This document shows, in pieces, positions 8,152 through 17,491 of a stretch of DNA of 64,000 nt. The stretch spans positions 1-64,000 of the forward strand of contig NZ_AUBI01000006.1 of NCBI RefSeq assembly GCF_000429165.1. Direction: 5' to 3'. How positions within the stretch are numbered: position 1 is the first letter of the stretch; the number at the start of each line of letters is the position of its first letter. The translations under genes were made by a program, and so were the position numbers. The notes below the pieces were generated by a model. The model saw only the letters and a program-made list of their open reading frames with translations. It was not told the origin of the DNA and searched no databases. This stretch comes from Acetobacter nitrogenifigens DSM 23921 = NBRC 105050 (GTDB lineage: Bacteria; Pseudomonadota; Alphaproteobacteria; Acetobacterales; Acetobacteraceae).

Positions 8152-8178
8152 ATTCTGGAGGCCGCGCGTCTCCAGAAT
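8152..8178. terminator. Bidirectional hairpin terminator
   Basis: ATTCTGGAG (8152-8160) and CTCCAGAAT (8170-8178) form a perfect 9-bp stem around a 9-base loop. It lies between the convergent ends of the Spy-like gene and the MFS gene. A T-rich run (ATTTTGTAAC) flanks the left arm, which suits termination from the minus-strand side; the plus side lacks a clear T tract. Confidence 0.6.
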
Positions 8179-8194
8179 CATGGCGATGATGACC

Positions 8195-9673
8195 TCATCG
8201 CCGTGATGACGACAGTGGCGCCGCCACGGTCTCCAGAGATTGGCCCTCCGCGTCGACGCCCCACTTCAGGGTGACGGCCGCCGCGGCCAACATCAGAATC
8301 GCTGAAGCCAGGTAGCCGTAGGCAAGTGGTAACGGTCCGGGCTCCTCGATCAGGTGGCCGAACAGCATTGGCGCCGCGACGCCCCCGAACAGTGTGCCGA
8401 CGGCATAAAACAATGCGATGGCCAGAGCGCGCATTTCCAACGGAAATATCTCGCTGGCGGTAAGGTAGGCGGCGCTGGCGGCGGCGGACGCGAAAAAGAA
8501 AATGGCCGACCAGAAAACTGTCTGCGTAAACGCCGTCAGAACGTTGTCGCCAAACAGCCAGGATACAGCCAGCATGAGCGCGCCGGAGACACCGTAACTG
8601 ATCGCGATCATACGCCGCCGGCCAATCGTGTCGAAAAATCGACCCAGCAGGAGCGGCCCCAGCAGATTGCCGAGGGCGAGCGGAAATATATAAAGCCCTA
8701 CACGCTCGTCCGCGACATGGCCGTAACGCGTCAGGACAAGGCCGTAGGTGAAGAACACTGCGTTGTAGAGAAAGGCCTGGGCGATCATCAGCACCAGCAC
8801 ATAGGCCGCACGGCTTCGGTAATCGCCGATCATGACCTTCAGACAGTCGAGCAGCGAAAAACTTCCTGCAGGATAAATCGTCACCGTTGGCAGAATTTCG
8901 TTGATTGCGGTTGTTTCGACGCCACCGGCGTGAACGCGGCGTTCGATCTGCTCCACGACGCTTTCAGCCTCCACGCCGCGGCGATGTGTCATCAGCCATC
9001 TTGGACTTTCCGGAACCCAGCGGCGCAGGACAACGACCGCTCCGCCCAGAATGGCGCCGATCACGAAAAGTAGACGCCAGACGACAGGAACCGGCAGCAG
9101 TTGCGACTTCAGCAACCCCATCGATGCCCCGGCTCCCAGGGCCGCACCCGCCCAGAATGTGCCGTTAACAAACAGATCGACGCGCCCCCGCACTCTGGCG
9201 GGCACAAGCTCGTCGATTGCGGAGTTTATGGCCGCGTATTCCCCGCCGATTCCAAACCCGGTGATCATCCGGAAAGTCATGAAACTGGTTGCATTCCAGG
9301 ACAGGCCGCTCAATCCGACGCCGATAATGTAGAGGGCCAGGGTGATTACGAATATATGCCGGCGACCCATCCGGTCCGTAGCCCAACCGAACCCGAGCGC
9401 CCCCAGCACAGCGCCAGCCACGTAAGCGGAAGCAGCCTCCCCAACCTGTGCGTCAGTCAGCGAGAGCGTGTCGGGTCTTTTCAACACCGGGCCGAGCGTA
9501 CCCACGATGGTCACTTCCAGCCCGTCCAGAATCCAGGTGACGCCTAGCGCCGCTACGAGCAGAGTGTGGAATCGTGACCATGGAAGGCGGTCCAGACGCG
9601 CCGGAATGGTGGTGCGTAAGGGTTGCGCGTCGGTTAAATCGGAAGCGACGGTCCGCGGCCGTTGGGCGGGCAT
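8195..9673 (-). CDS. MFS transporter (sugar/organic acid:proton symporter type)
   Basis: The 492-residue membrane protein has about twelve hydrophobic segments. The loop motif GWATDRMGRRH between helices 2 and 3, and the later RFFDTIGRRRM, are the repeated MFS signature (G-x3-D-R-x-G-R-R). VPESPRWLMTHRR before the central loop resembles the sugar/metabolite porter branch. The ATG at 9673 is preferred; the frame can extend to a TTG at 9760, but those residues look non-conserved. The substrate is unknown. It stands alone, convergent with the Spy-like gene across a terminator hairpin. Confidence 0.85.
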   Translation of the reverse strand: MPAQRPRTVASDLTDAQPLRTTIPARLDRLPWSRFHTLLVAALGVTWILDGLEVTIVGTLGPVLKRPDTLSLTDAQVGEAASAYVAGAVLGALGFGWATDRMGRRHIFVITLALYIIGVGLSGLSWNATSFMTFRMITGFGIGGEYAAINSAIDELVPARVRGRVDLFVNGTFWAGAALGAGASMGLLKSQLLPVPVVWRLLFVIGAILGGAVVVLRRWVPESPRWLMTHRRGVEAESVVEQIERRVHAGGVETTAINEILPTVTIYPAGSFSLLDCLKVMIGDYRSRAAYVLVLMIAQAFLYNAVFFTYGLVLTRYGHVADERVGLYIFPLALGNLLGPLLLGRFFDTIGRRRMIAISYGVSGALMLAVSWLFGDNVLTAFTQTVFWSAIFFFASAAASAAYLTASEIFPLEMRALAIALFYAVGTLFGGVAAPMLFGHLIEEPGPLPLAYGYLASAILMLAAAAVTLKWGVDAEGQSLETVAAPLSSSRR

Positions 9674-9960
9674 AGAGAGGTGGCGTCCTTCGGGCGTTTT
9701 CCGTTGCTCCAAACCGGGCAAGCTACCCGCATCTTCGTTCGTAAGCTCGCCAGGACGCAACTTGTGGCGGACGTTATGCAGCCTGATCGGTTCGATACAC
9801 GAACCGATGCTGTAAACCAGTTAATGCAACGACGGAGCGCAGGCGCAACGAGGAGGCGCTGGACTGGGGGGCAAAAAACGTCTTGCTCGAACAGTGACGC
9901 CCGAGGTTGATGAGAAACGAAGAACTGCGTCACTCACGGTTTGCCGACGCTCTCCGGCGC

Positions 9961-11085
9961 TCAGGCGTTGACCGCACGCCCCTCCCTGTTGGCTCTGGTG
10001 GAGCCGAAACGCCAGCAGAGATGCGCCAGCGCCATTAGGGTAGGTCCGGCGAAAAGGCCGATCAGGCCCCAGGTTTCCAGGCCTCCGAGAATACCAAGAA
10101 GGACCCAGACGAAGGGTAGGCGGATAGAGCCGCCGATCAGGACAGGTCTGATGAAGTGGTCTGCAAGAAACAGGACAACGCCGCCGAACACGGCGACGCA
10201 TGCGGCCGCGACGACACTTCCTTTGATCAGAATCAGAGCGACGCTGAGAGCGACCGCAACTGAGCCGAGCATTGGAATCATGGACGCCAGGGCGGTGAAT
10301 ATACCGAGCAGGAGTGGCTGAGGCGCGCCCGCGACGACGTAGGACAGGCCGATGACAAGGCCCTCCCCCAATCCGACCAGAACCAGTCCGGCCATTGAGC
10401 CGCGCACGGCGCCGACGATCTGTCGCTGCGCCATACGGCCTCGTGGGCCGAAAAGACGCCAGATCAGCAGGTCTAGCCCGTTTGTCAGGCGCGCACCTGA
10501 ACGCAGGAGAAAGAACAGGATCAGCAGCGTGAAGGTCAGGAGCACCAGTCTGTTGGCGACGTCATGGCCGAGATGCTCGATAGCGCCAAGACTCTGTTCA
10601 GTCCGTAGGTGGCGCACTAGTTCGCGTGCGCTGTCCGGTTGAGCCAGATTGCTCGCCCACCAGCTTTCCGCCTGCGCTTTGCCCCATGGAAGACGGTCCA
10701 GCCACGCCGGCTGCGGGACGCCGTCGGCCATGATTTGTTTGACCCATGCAGATCCGTCCTTGGCTTCACTTGCCGCTGCGCCGATGAGAAAGCCGGCAGG
10801 CACGACGAAAGCGAGTCCGATGGCGGCGACAATGGAGGCGGGAATAAGCGTAGCTGAATGGCGTGACGTCCATCGCCGCTGCAGCCATATCATCAACGGC
10901 CAACATGTGACCCCGAGGACGGCGCTCCAAAGAAGAGCGACACGAAACCGCCCCAGCGTATAGAGGGTAAGGCCGACGATTATGGCGACAAGCACGCCCT
11001 GCGCCCAGAATTGGAACGTGCGTCGGCCCGGCGGGCGGATGCCGGGTCGAAGGTCGGGGAGCGACTGGTCAGGAGTAGAGTGCAT
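9961..11085 (-). CDS. AI-2E family transporter (PerM-like permease)
   Basis: The 374-residue protein has N-terminal hydrophobic helices, a central soluble segment (about residues 100-170) and a C-terminal block of helices. The C-terminal block contains GLGEGLVIGLSYVVAGAPQP, IPMLGSVAVALSVALILIKG and LADHFIRPVLIGGSIRLPF. This pattern (PxxG, DxxxxPxLxG) is typical of the AI-2E/PerM/YdiK family of inner-membrane exporters or antiporters. The substrate cannot be predicted; the name does not prove autoinducer-2 transport. The start is an ATG at 11085. The gene is monocistronic by spacing. Confidence 0.85.
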   Translation of the reverse strand: MHSTPDQSLPDLRPGIRPPGRRTFQFWAQGVLVAIIVGLTLYTLGRFRVALLWSAVLGVTCWPLMIWLQRRWTSRHSATLIPASIVAAIGLAFVVPAGFLIGAAASEAKDGSAWVKQIMADGVPQPAWLDRLPWGKAQAESWWASNLAQPDSARELVRHLRTEQSLGAIEHLGHDVANRLVLLTFTLLILFFLLRSGARLTNGLDLLIWRLFGPRGRMAQRQIVGAVRGSMAGLVLVGLGEGLVIGLSYVVAGAPQPLLLGIFTALASMIPMLGSVAVALSVALILIKGSVVAAACVAVFGGVVLFLADHFIRPVLIGGSIRLPFVWVLLGILGGLETWGLIGLFAGPTLMALAHLCWRFGSTRANREGRAVNA

Positions 11086-11412
11086 GTGTTGCTCTGGCGA
11101 AAGAAAAGTGATCGGAGGCGTAAATGCTGAGATGTGTGGTTTCTGCTGAAACCCGGGATATTCAACGCAAATCCTGCCACGGTGTTCAATCGCCAGAGAC
11201 GTCGTCGTCCGTAATTATCCAGACGGCGCCACCGGCCAAGCAGGCTTGAATCGAAGTGCGAGTTGCACGGAGAGGCGCGTTGTACAATCAATCCCCGCTG
11301 ATTGCGTCAGGTTCGACGGGGCACATGCATTACGACCCGTAATCGGGCGGCGTTCGCTATGCAAAAAACGATGGAAGATGCAGCTCCGAATTATATGAGC
11401 GCACCGATGCGC
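11086..11412. other. Intergenic region between permease and glycosyltransferase genes
   Basis: These 327 bases hold no supported gene. They should contain the permease promoter at the left side. The right end carries a short inverted repeat, GCGCA/TGCGC at about 11400-11411, just beyond the glycosyltransferase stop; it is too weak to call a terminator with confidence. Confidence 0.35.
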
Positions 11413-12543
11413 TTATGAATTCACGGTGTGCCAGGTTTTTCCCTCGAATTTGTATTTGACGTCGAACTCTTCGATGACGTCGTTGAAAGTGGCCTGATCG
11501 TAAATCCTCATGGACGGCAGACCGCCGAGGCGGTTGAAGTCGGCGTGGAAAGCCCTGTTCACAGCGCGATTGAAGACGCCGGGCCCTGTTTTGTATGGAA
11601 TATAAAGCCCCGGATAGAGGTAGCTGTTTCTGTAAAGAGACAGAAGTATGTCGCCGAGAATAGGGCTGTTGGAGATCGATCCGAAAAAATCATTGTGGAT
11701 GTAATGATTGTTTGTCAGAAGAAATACGTGATCTCTGCCATGATCCAGTCGTTCGAAGAAAACCTGCTCCGATTTCAGGCGTATATCCGCGTCCAGCCAC
11801 CACCCGCCAAGTTGCTGGATGACATGCACGCGCAGGAAGTCAGCGGCTTCCGCCGGGTGTCGCGACGACAGAAACAGGTTCCGCGCTTCAACGCCGTAGA
11901 CGTCATAAAGCCATTGAGCGGCTTCTTCCTGATCGAAAATCTTTACGTCTACGCCCTGAAGGGAGCGGTGATAGGAGAAATTTTTCTCGATTTCCTCGGG
12001 AGGGTTTTGGTCCCAGTACATATAGATTTTTCTGGGAATCGCGCCGAAAGTCGAATTCGCGCCGCTGCAAAGGGTGTCGCGATAGACATTGCGCATAACC
12101 TCCAGATAGAGGCAGTCGCACTCTTCCCCTGTATGAAACTCATCGTAGCAGTTGCCCATGACACGGGCGGCTTTGACAAAATCGCCGGTCCGCCACGCTG
12201 CCTGAATGCCAGTGATATAGTTGAAATAGGGTATGGAGAGAGCCCGCAACTGCTTCAGATCGTCGTCAGCGGGCGTCTCGCCGCTTTTCAGTTCGCACAG
12301 AAGACTGACATGCAACAGCGTGTGCGCCGGAGGCATCTGGTGCGGCTGTTTTGAATGCAGGTCGTAAGCTCTCCGGTAGAGACGGGCGGCTTCCGCGACG
12401 CAGCGATCCGTGTGGAGGATGTTAGCAAGGGCGAAAGCGTCTTCGACAGTCTTGCAGCCATGTTCACCGAGATAGGCTACGGCGCGTTCGTTTCCGGCCA
12501 GATCGCTTGCCGACAAGTCGCTGAGGGTGCTGGTTTCGGACAT
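11413..12543 (-). CDS. Capsular-polysaccharide/OCH1-type glycosyltransferase (GT32-like)
   Basis: The protein has 376 residues. An N-terminal helical, repeat-like segment (about residues 1-160) precedes a glycosyltransferase domain opening with IPRKIYMYWDQNPP. It continues through LRVHVIQQLGGWWLDADIR, whose DAD is the metal/sugar-nucleotide-binding DxD motif. This order is the GT32 'sugar-binding region containing DXD motif' family. It probably adds a sugar to a cell-surface polysaccharide or glycolipid in the cytoplasm. The start is an ATG at 12543. No other polysaccharide genes are adjacent, so the pathway is unknown. Confidence 0.78.
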   Translation of the reverse strand: MSETSTLSDLSASDLAGNERAVAYLGEHGCKTVEDAFALANILHTDRCVAEAARLYRRAYDLHSKQPHQMPPAHTLLHVSLLCELKSGETPADDDLKQLRALSIPYFNYITGIQAAWRTGDFVKAARVMGNCYDEFHTGEECDCLYLEVMRNVYRDTLCSGANSTFGAIPRKIYMYWDQNPPEEIEKNFSYHRSLQGVDVKIFDQEEAAQWLYDVYGVEARNLFLSSRHPAEAADFLRVHVIQQLGGWWLDADIRLKSEQVFFERLDHGRDHVFLLTNNHYIHNDFFGSISNSPILGDILLSLYRNSYLYPGLYIPYKTGPGVFNRAVNRAFHADFNRLGGLPSMRIYDQATFNDVIEEFDVKYKFEGKTWHTVNS

Positions 12544-12719
12544 TCAAACCGCTCCGGACGCAGATTAGCTAGGTCCTGTTCTAGGGAAGCTTTGGGACAG
12601 GCACAAGCACGCGCAGAACGAAGGAAATCGGGAGATTTGCGATCGGCCGGGAGTTCCGCATTTGCGGACCCCACTGGAACGACGTCGAAGAACAGGCCGC
12701 TTCATCGAGCCGCGTGTGG

Positions 12720-14072
12720 TCAGATCGCCTGAGCATAGCGAGGCGTCGTGTCGTCCCCGTTCGGGAGGTAACGGTCGAAGACCGCCGCGATATGACGCAG
12801 AAACGGCCGTCCGGCTTCAGTAATAAACAATCGACCGCCATCGACGGAGACGAGGCCATCACGAGCCAGAGCGTCGAGAGCAGATTGCTCCCGTTGAAAA
12901 AGGCCCTCCGCAAGATCAACGGGCGCGCCACACATGATACGCTCGATCTGGCGTCGTCGGACAAGATCGTCGCCAGAAAACGCGACGCCGCGCGCGACGG
13001 GAAGCGAGGACGAAGCATCCAGTTCACGCGCATAGGCGGCAGCTGAAACGACGTTCTGGGCGTAGCCTTGGGGAAAGGAGGAGATCGCGGAAGCCCCGAA
13101 GCCGAGAAGAGTTTCCGCCTCGTCGGTTGTGTAGCCCTGGAAGTTGCGCCGAAGCGAGCCCTCGCGTGCAGCCTTGGCCAATGCGTCGTCCGGCAGGGCG
13201 TAGTGATCGAGGCCTACAGCCTCGTAACCATGCGCGCGAAGGGTCAAGTCGATAATTTCCCGCTGCGCCAGCCGTTCGGCGCCGCCAGGCAGATCAGAGT
13301 CCTTGATCAGGCTCTGTCGTTTTTGTTTCCAGGGCACATGCGCGTAACCAAACACCGCGAGGCGATCAGGGCGGAGACTGGCGATCCTGTCGGCAGTCTG
13401 CCGTGCGCCGTCCGTCGTCTGCAGGGGTAAACCGTAGATCAGATCTATGTTCACGCTGTGAAACCCTGCTCGTCGCAGCGCTGCGACGCAGGTCTCGGTT
13501 TGCTCGAAACTTTGTATTCGGCCGCAGGCGTGTTGCACAGTCGGATCTATATCCTGAACGCCAAGGCTGCCGCGGGTGAAGCCCATTGCGGCGAGGTTTT
13601 TCGCCATGGCCTCTGAAAAATGGCGGGGATCCAACTCTACGCATTGCTCGACGTCAGGCTTCAGGTCGAAGAGCTTCTGTACTTCAGCGAGTATGGCTTG
13701 CAGTGTTTCGGCTGGCAGCGTCGTCGGCGTGCCGCCGCCGAAATGGATATGAGCGACAGGAAGAAGACGCTCCGCCTGCGGCATGAGGGCGACGACCCGC
13801 CGAAGCTCTTCGATCAGAAGCTCGCCGTATGCCCTGCGCGCTGGCTCCGAACGGACCACGGAGGTGTTGCAGCCGCAAAAGCGGCATAGCTCGTCACAGA
13901 ATGGCACATGGAAATAGAGGGAGGCCGGCTTGGCCGGAGGAAGACGTCGCAGCCAGGCGGCGACGTCTTCTGAACCGACCGCGTCCGTAAAACAGGCCGC
14001 GGTCGGGTAACTTGTATAGCGCGGCAGATTGCCGTTGTAGCGCGCCAGCAAATCGGCGGTCGCCACACTCAT
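12720..14072 (-). CDS. hemN: Oxygen-independent coproporphyrinogen III dehydrogenase
   Basis: HemN is a radical-SAM enzyme that decarboxylates coproporphyrinogen III to protoporphyrinogen IX without oxygen. The 450-residue length fits true HemN. The iron-sulphur/SAM motif is complete: C59, C63 and C66 in HVPFCDELCRFCGC, with the extra C68 of HemN. It is followed by HFGGGTPT, the SAM-binding glycine motif, and by VNIDLIYGLP. The C-terminal FGASAISSFP and RGVAFSGDDLVRR are also typical. It starts two bases after the ompW-like stop, so the two are almost certainly cotranscribed from the promoter with an FNR box at 14923-14936. It complements the oxygen-dependent route under low oxygen. Confidence 0.95.
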   Translation of the reverse strand: MSVATADLLARYNGNLPRYTSYPTAACFTDAVGSEDVAAWLRRLPPAKPASLYFHVPFCDELCRFCGCNTSVVRSEPARRAYGELLIEELRRVVALMPQAERLLPVAHIHFGGGTPTTLPAETLQAILAEVQKLFDLKPDVEQCVELDPRHFSEAMAKNLAAMGFTRGSLGVQDIDPTVQHACGRIQSFEQTETCVAALRRAGFHSVNIDLIYGLPLQTTDGARQTADRIASLRPDRLAVFGYAHVPWKQKRQSLIKDSDLPGGAERLAQREIIDLTLRAHGYEAVGLDHYALPDDALAKAAREGSLRRNFQGYTTDEAETLLGFGASAISSFPQGYAQNVVSAAAYARELDASSSLPVARGVAFSGDDLVRRRQIERIMCGAPVDLAEGLFQREQSALDALARDGLVSVDGGRLFITEAGRPFLRHIAAVFDRYLPNGDDTTPRYAQAI

Positions 14073-14074
14073 TT

Positions 14075-14857
14075 TCAGAAACGGTACCCGATGCCCATGC
14101 CAACGACGGTCGGATCGAGTGAATCATGCGCCTTGATAAAAGCCCCCGACCCACGATCGTTCGCCCAGGCGTGAGCGCGCATGAAGATCTGCTTTACGTC
14201 GACGTTGAAGAACCAGTTGCCGACAAGCTGGTAGTCGAAACCGGCATTGATCGCCGGACCGCCGGTCACGCCCATGTTCAGTTTCTGCACCAGACCGCCA
14301 GCCGGAGAGACGTTGTGGAACCAGGTTAGCGAGCCGCCCACGCCCAGATACGGGTTGAAGCGTTTGTGGGGGCGAAAGTGCCACGCGAAGGTGACGGTTG
14401 GCGGAAGCACCCATGCGCTACCGACGTCGATGTGGCCGTAAGGCGTGGAGTCGGCGGCGATTTCATGCCGTGTGCTGGCCGCAATCAGATCGACCGAAAC
14501 GTTGTCGGTAAAGAAATACTCAAACGTGAATTCCGGCGCCGCCTGACGCGTGGCCTTGACTCGGCCCGGGATCGCGGCCCCGTTCAGCCAGAGCTTGCTG
14601 TCGCGGTCTTGCGGAAGAACGCCAATTGCAGACAGGCGGACGATGAAATCACCGCGCCCCAGCCCAATCCGCGTGCTGGCGCAGGTTTCGAACAGACCAC
14701 AATGACTGCTGTGGGAAATAGGAGCCGCGACCGGAGCGGCCACAGGCGCGTTGATATAGGAGGCAGCTGCGGATTGCGCCGCCTGTGCGTGGGCGGCGCC
14801 GGTGAAGGCGCTCGCCGCAAGCAGCGCTGCGGCCAATGCGGAGCGGTATGCGGTCAT
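14075..14857 (-). CDS. ompW: OmpW-family outer membrane protein
   Basis: The 260-residue protein has a signal peptide (cleaved after about residue 24, ...GAAHA) and beta-barrel character, ending in the outer-membrane C-terminal aromatic (GIGYRF). Internal features match OmpW: GRGDFIVRLSAIGVLPQD at the start of the barrel, FTFEYFFTDNVSVDLIAAST, PTVTFAWHFRPH and NPYLGVGGSLTWF. OmpW forms a small eight-stranded channel, and its gene is often controlled by oxygen or redox regulators. Here a perfect FNR box lies 66 bases upstream, and hemN follows immediately. Confidence 0.88.
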   Translation of the reverse strand: MTAYRSALAAALLAASAFTGAAHAQAAQSAAASYINAPVAAPVAAPISHSSHCGLFETCASTRIGLGRGDFIVRLSAIGVLPQDRDSKLWLNGAAIPGRVKATRQAAPEFTFEYFFTDNVSVDLIAASTRHEIAADSTPYGHIDVGSAWVLPPTVTFAWHFRPHKRFNPYLGVGGSLTWFHNVSPAGGLVQKLNMGVTGGPAINAGFDYQLVGNWFFNVDVKQIFMRAHAWANDRGSGAFIKAHDSLDPTVVGMGIGYRF

Positions 14858-14922
14858 GGCTGGTCGTCTTTCAGAAAAACTTTACGTCGAGACGGACAAA
14901 CCATGGTGATCACGAAGAAGCC

Positions 14923-14936
14923 TTGATTTGGATCAA
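14923..14936. promoter_or_regulatory. FNR box upstream of ompW-hemN
   Basis: TTGATTTGGATCAA is a perfect match to the FNR consensus TTGAT-N4-ATCAA. Its centre is about 72 bases upstream of the ompW start, which allows activation from a promoter whose start site lies near 14888. The box overlaps the stop codon of the upstream minus-strand gene (14933-14935). An FNR-type regulator is encoded less than 1 kb away, so direct control is likely. Confidence 0.82.
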
Positions 14937-15433
14937 GAAAATGGCTGTTCCATCGGTTTGTGGTTTTTCTGCAGCACCACGATTTCGTCGGCTATTCCGG
15001 CCGCATGGAATTCAAAAGCCATAGCCATGTCCTGCGCGGCTATATGGTATTCCGTTTCTACGCACCCGAGACGGGCCGCTACCCTGACGCTTTCCGCCGC
15101 GATTGCGTGCACCACGGGCCAACTCGCGCCGCAGGTGGCGACGATGATGGAGTTCACAATCAACCGTGTCTTTCCACCACGCTTTGTCTCGCGACGATAA
15201 ATAGCCAGACCGCAAGGGGCTCGCGCCCCTTCGTAACGCGCCAGTAGGCCGCCCTGCGTAGGGTTTTCGTTTTCGCGCGTCAGAATGCGAGCGGTGCGCA
15301 TCCAGTCGCCGGGCGTCATGGAAGGCGTCTTCAGTCTCATCAGCGGATAGGCGACGAGAAGGTCGTGTCGCCCCATGGGTTCGACCTGAATGGGAATGGC
15401 GTTCGTGCGCTTTTGCGCCATTGTGTGCATCAT
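14933..15433 (-). CDS. Conserved protein of unknown function, GNAT-like fold possible
   Basis: The protein is 166 residues from the ATG at 15433; other starts are GTG 15457 and ATG 15421, and none has a decisive ribosome site. I do not recognise a named family. The alternation of strands and helices (LIVNSIIVATCGAS, then AAESVRVAARLGC, then FEFHAAGIADEIVVLQK) resembles the second half of a GNAT acetyltransferase, but no acetyl-CoA-binding R/Q-x-x-G-x-G/A motif is clear. Its position between fnr (divergent) and ompW-hemN, with FNR boxes on both sides, suggests it belongs to the low-oxygen response. Confidence 0.6.
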   Translation of the reverse strand: MMHTMAQKRTNAIPIQVEPMGRHDLLVAYPLMRLKTPSMTPGDWMRTARILTRENENPTQGGLLARYEGARAPCGLAIYRRETKRGGKTRLIVNSIIVATCGASWPVVHAIAAESVRVAARLGCVETEYHIAAQDMAMAFEFHAAGIADEIVVLQKNHKPMEQPFS

Positions 15434-15656
15434 CCCTGCCAGTTCGCGTTTGCCCACAAGATTGTCAGGAAATGCTCGCGCTTAGCGAACGCGCCTCCGA
15501 ATGACTACGTTTGTCACGTGTTTTATGCGTCGTAGCGAAACGACCTTTGGAGGTCGTGCGATCAGGCGCGGTAATTGCACGTCAATTCACCAGCAGCGGG
15601 CTTTCACGAATAATCTTCTGTGTCGCGTTGGTGGCTGGTGGAGCCGGGTCGGGACA

Positions 15657-15670
15657 ATGATATAAATCAA
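15657..15670. promoter_or_regulatory. FNR box in the fnr promoter region
   Basis: ATGATATAAATCAA matches TTGAT-N4-ATCAA in all but the first base and retains the full TGAT...ATCA core. It lies 107 bases before the fnr start and about 225 bases before the divergent unknown gene, in the shared intergenic region 15434-15777. It suggests autoregulation of fnr or control of the divergent gene. The rest of this 344-base region shows only a strong ribosome site (AGGAGG at 15761-15766). Confidence 0.72.
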
Positions 15671-15777
15671 GAAATTATTCGAACGGAGGGGATGCGGTTT
15701 GCGCGTTCTCGCGGTAAAACAACGCGCATCTGCGCCTGGACCATACTCGCGGTCTGCATAAGGAGGATAAAAACCTC

Positions 15778-16542
15778 GTGTCGACTGTATCTTTATCGGA
15801 TCAAGCACTCCGCCGGCCTCGGCGGCTTGTATTGGCTGGCATGGAAGGTTGCACAAATTGCGCCGCCTGCGAAGTTCGTGGTCATGGCGTGTGCAGCGCT
15901 CTTGCCGACAAGGAACTGGAGCGCTTGTCCCGCGCCGCCGTAAAAGTGACTGTGCCTGCTGGCCACGTGTTTATCGAGGAGGGATCGGCTGCTCACGATT
16001 TCTTCAACGTTACTGGCGGCACGGTGAAGCTGTTCAAGTCGCTTCCCGACGGGCGGCGGCAGATAACGGGATTTGTCGGCGTAGGGCATTTTCTGGGGCT
16101 GGCCGTTTCCGATCATTACGCTTTTGGCGCTGAATCGGTCGAGCAAGTTCAGTTGTGTCGTTTTTCGCGCACGAAGCTTGAGACGCTCATGGAGGAGTTT
16201 CCAAGCATAGAGCGCCGTCTGCTCGCCGAAGCCGCGAACGAGCTGGTGGCGGCTCAGGATCAGATGCTGCTCTTGGGGCGCAAGACGGCGCATGAACGCG
16301 TCGCAAGCTTCCTGTGTGGTCGTTTGGTGGAAAAATATGGGGAGTGCATGCCGCCCGCGGCCGATATCTTTCTCCCCATGACGCGCGCCGATATTGCAGA
16401 TTTTCTAGGTCTTACGGTCGAGACTGTGAGCCGCACCTTCAGCCGCTTGCGGCGGGAGCATCTGATCGGGGCTGGCGCAGGGCAGGATATTCACATTCCG
16501 TCGGTGAGCCGGCTTGAAGCGATCGGCAGCGGTGACGGCTAA
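15778..16542 (+). CDS. fnr: FNR/FnrL-type oxygen-responsive transcription regulator
   Basis: The 254-residue CRP/FNR-family protein starts at a GTG preceded by AGGAGG. N-terminal cysteines C25, C28, C31 and C39, plus C127 in VQLCRFSR, can supply the four ligands of an oxygen-labile 4Fe-4S cluster. The C28-x2-C31-x7-C39 spacing resembles FnrN/FnrL more than Escherichia coli FNR. The cyclic-nucleotide-like barrel follows, then a helix-turn-helix with the recognition helix TVETVSRTFSRLRR. Its E-xx-SR pattern reads TTGAT half-sites, and such sites lie before ompW-hemN and before this gene. It probably activates genes when oxygen falls. Confidence 0.92.
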   Translation: MSTVSLSDQALRRPRRLVLAGMEGCTNCAACEVRGHGVCSALADKELERLSRAAVKVTVPAGHVFIEEGSAAHDFFNVTGGTVKLFKSLPDGRRQITGFVGVGHFLGLAVSDHYAFGAESVEQVQLCRFSRTKLETLMEEFPSIERRLLAEAANELVAAQDQMLLLGRKTAHERVASFLCGRLVEKYGECMPPAADIFLPMTRADIADFLGLTVETVSRTFSRLRREHLIGAGAGQDIHIPSVSRLEAIGSGDG

Positions 16543-17491
16543 GCGGCGTCTTTTGTTCGATTTTAATGGAACTTATAGGAAAAATACATTTCCTATTGCC
16601 TTCAAGACGCGCCTGTATCAGAGCTGGAAATTTTTACGATCATTCACCAAAGATTATTGCTCCGCAAAATTGTTGAACCGATCTGTTTATTGAGGGCATG
16701 CCGCAGTAGCGCGTACGGACACAGCGAGCAGGGCGTCATCCGTTTTCCAGAGCGTACTGGTCCGGCGTGATCGGTTCACGATTTCACCGGTGCCTTGATT
16801 TTCGGGAAGAAAAGGCAGCCATTTTCGTGTGAATCGGCACAGGAAATGCGCCGCGCTGCGAGATACGCCGTGTGAGAGGAACATATGTTCTCAACCGGCG
16901 CATTATCGCCTGAAATGCTCTGCTATATCGGGATTTTGCGTGGGGTTGGAAATTTCCGCTTCTGACGGTGATGTCGGTATTCTCCAAACCTTGCTTTAAA
17001 GTGCTACGCGTCGTCCCAAGACAGGAGGTTGTCTTAATCTGGCGTTGATTTTTCCAAACGGACTCTATGTGCTCTCCTTGGGCTTACGAATTCACCTTTA
17101 GCAATTTGGGGAAGATGAGCGAACAAAAGTAGAATGCTTTACAAAACGTAAAAAATAATTTTCTGATCAAAATTAATCCATGCAAAAATGTCGTGTTCTG
17201 ATAAGCGTTCACATCCAGATGCGACGTGTGATCGATGTACGTAACGGATTCGAATCTAACTCTCCAGAAAATTGCGTTGTTTGCGCCATGTCGGTTTCAA
17301 GCATTTTCTGGGACCGAACATTCTGATTTTATGTGTTCTTTGGGACGCCCTGAGCGGAAAAGCCGGGCGAATGAGAAAATCTTCTTGGTCCAGACTGAAA
17401 CTGATGATTGTCATGCGTCCTTGCGTCGCTGTATGTGCATGGGAACGCGGTGTGCGTCGCACCGGCGGGTTTACGGAGTTATAGTTTACAC
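16543..17491. other. Long non-coding region before the HU gene
   Basis: About 950 bases carry no gene I can support. Short open frames on both strands have no family resemblance or ribosome site. Base composition drops to AT-rich at 16560-16690 and 17120-17200. The distal part presumably holds a long leader and the promoter of the HU gene. A small RNA is possible but no structure is clear by eye. Confidence 0.35.

Noticed and set aside
16687..16987. Two short minus-strand frames before the HU gene
   Set aside because: They overlap each other in different frames and show no coding signal or family motif.
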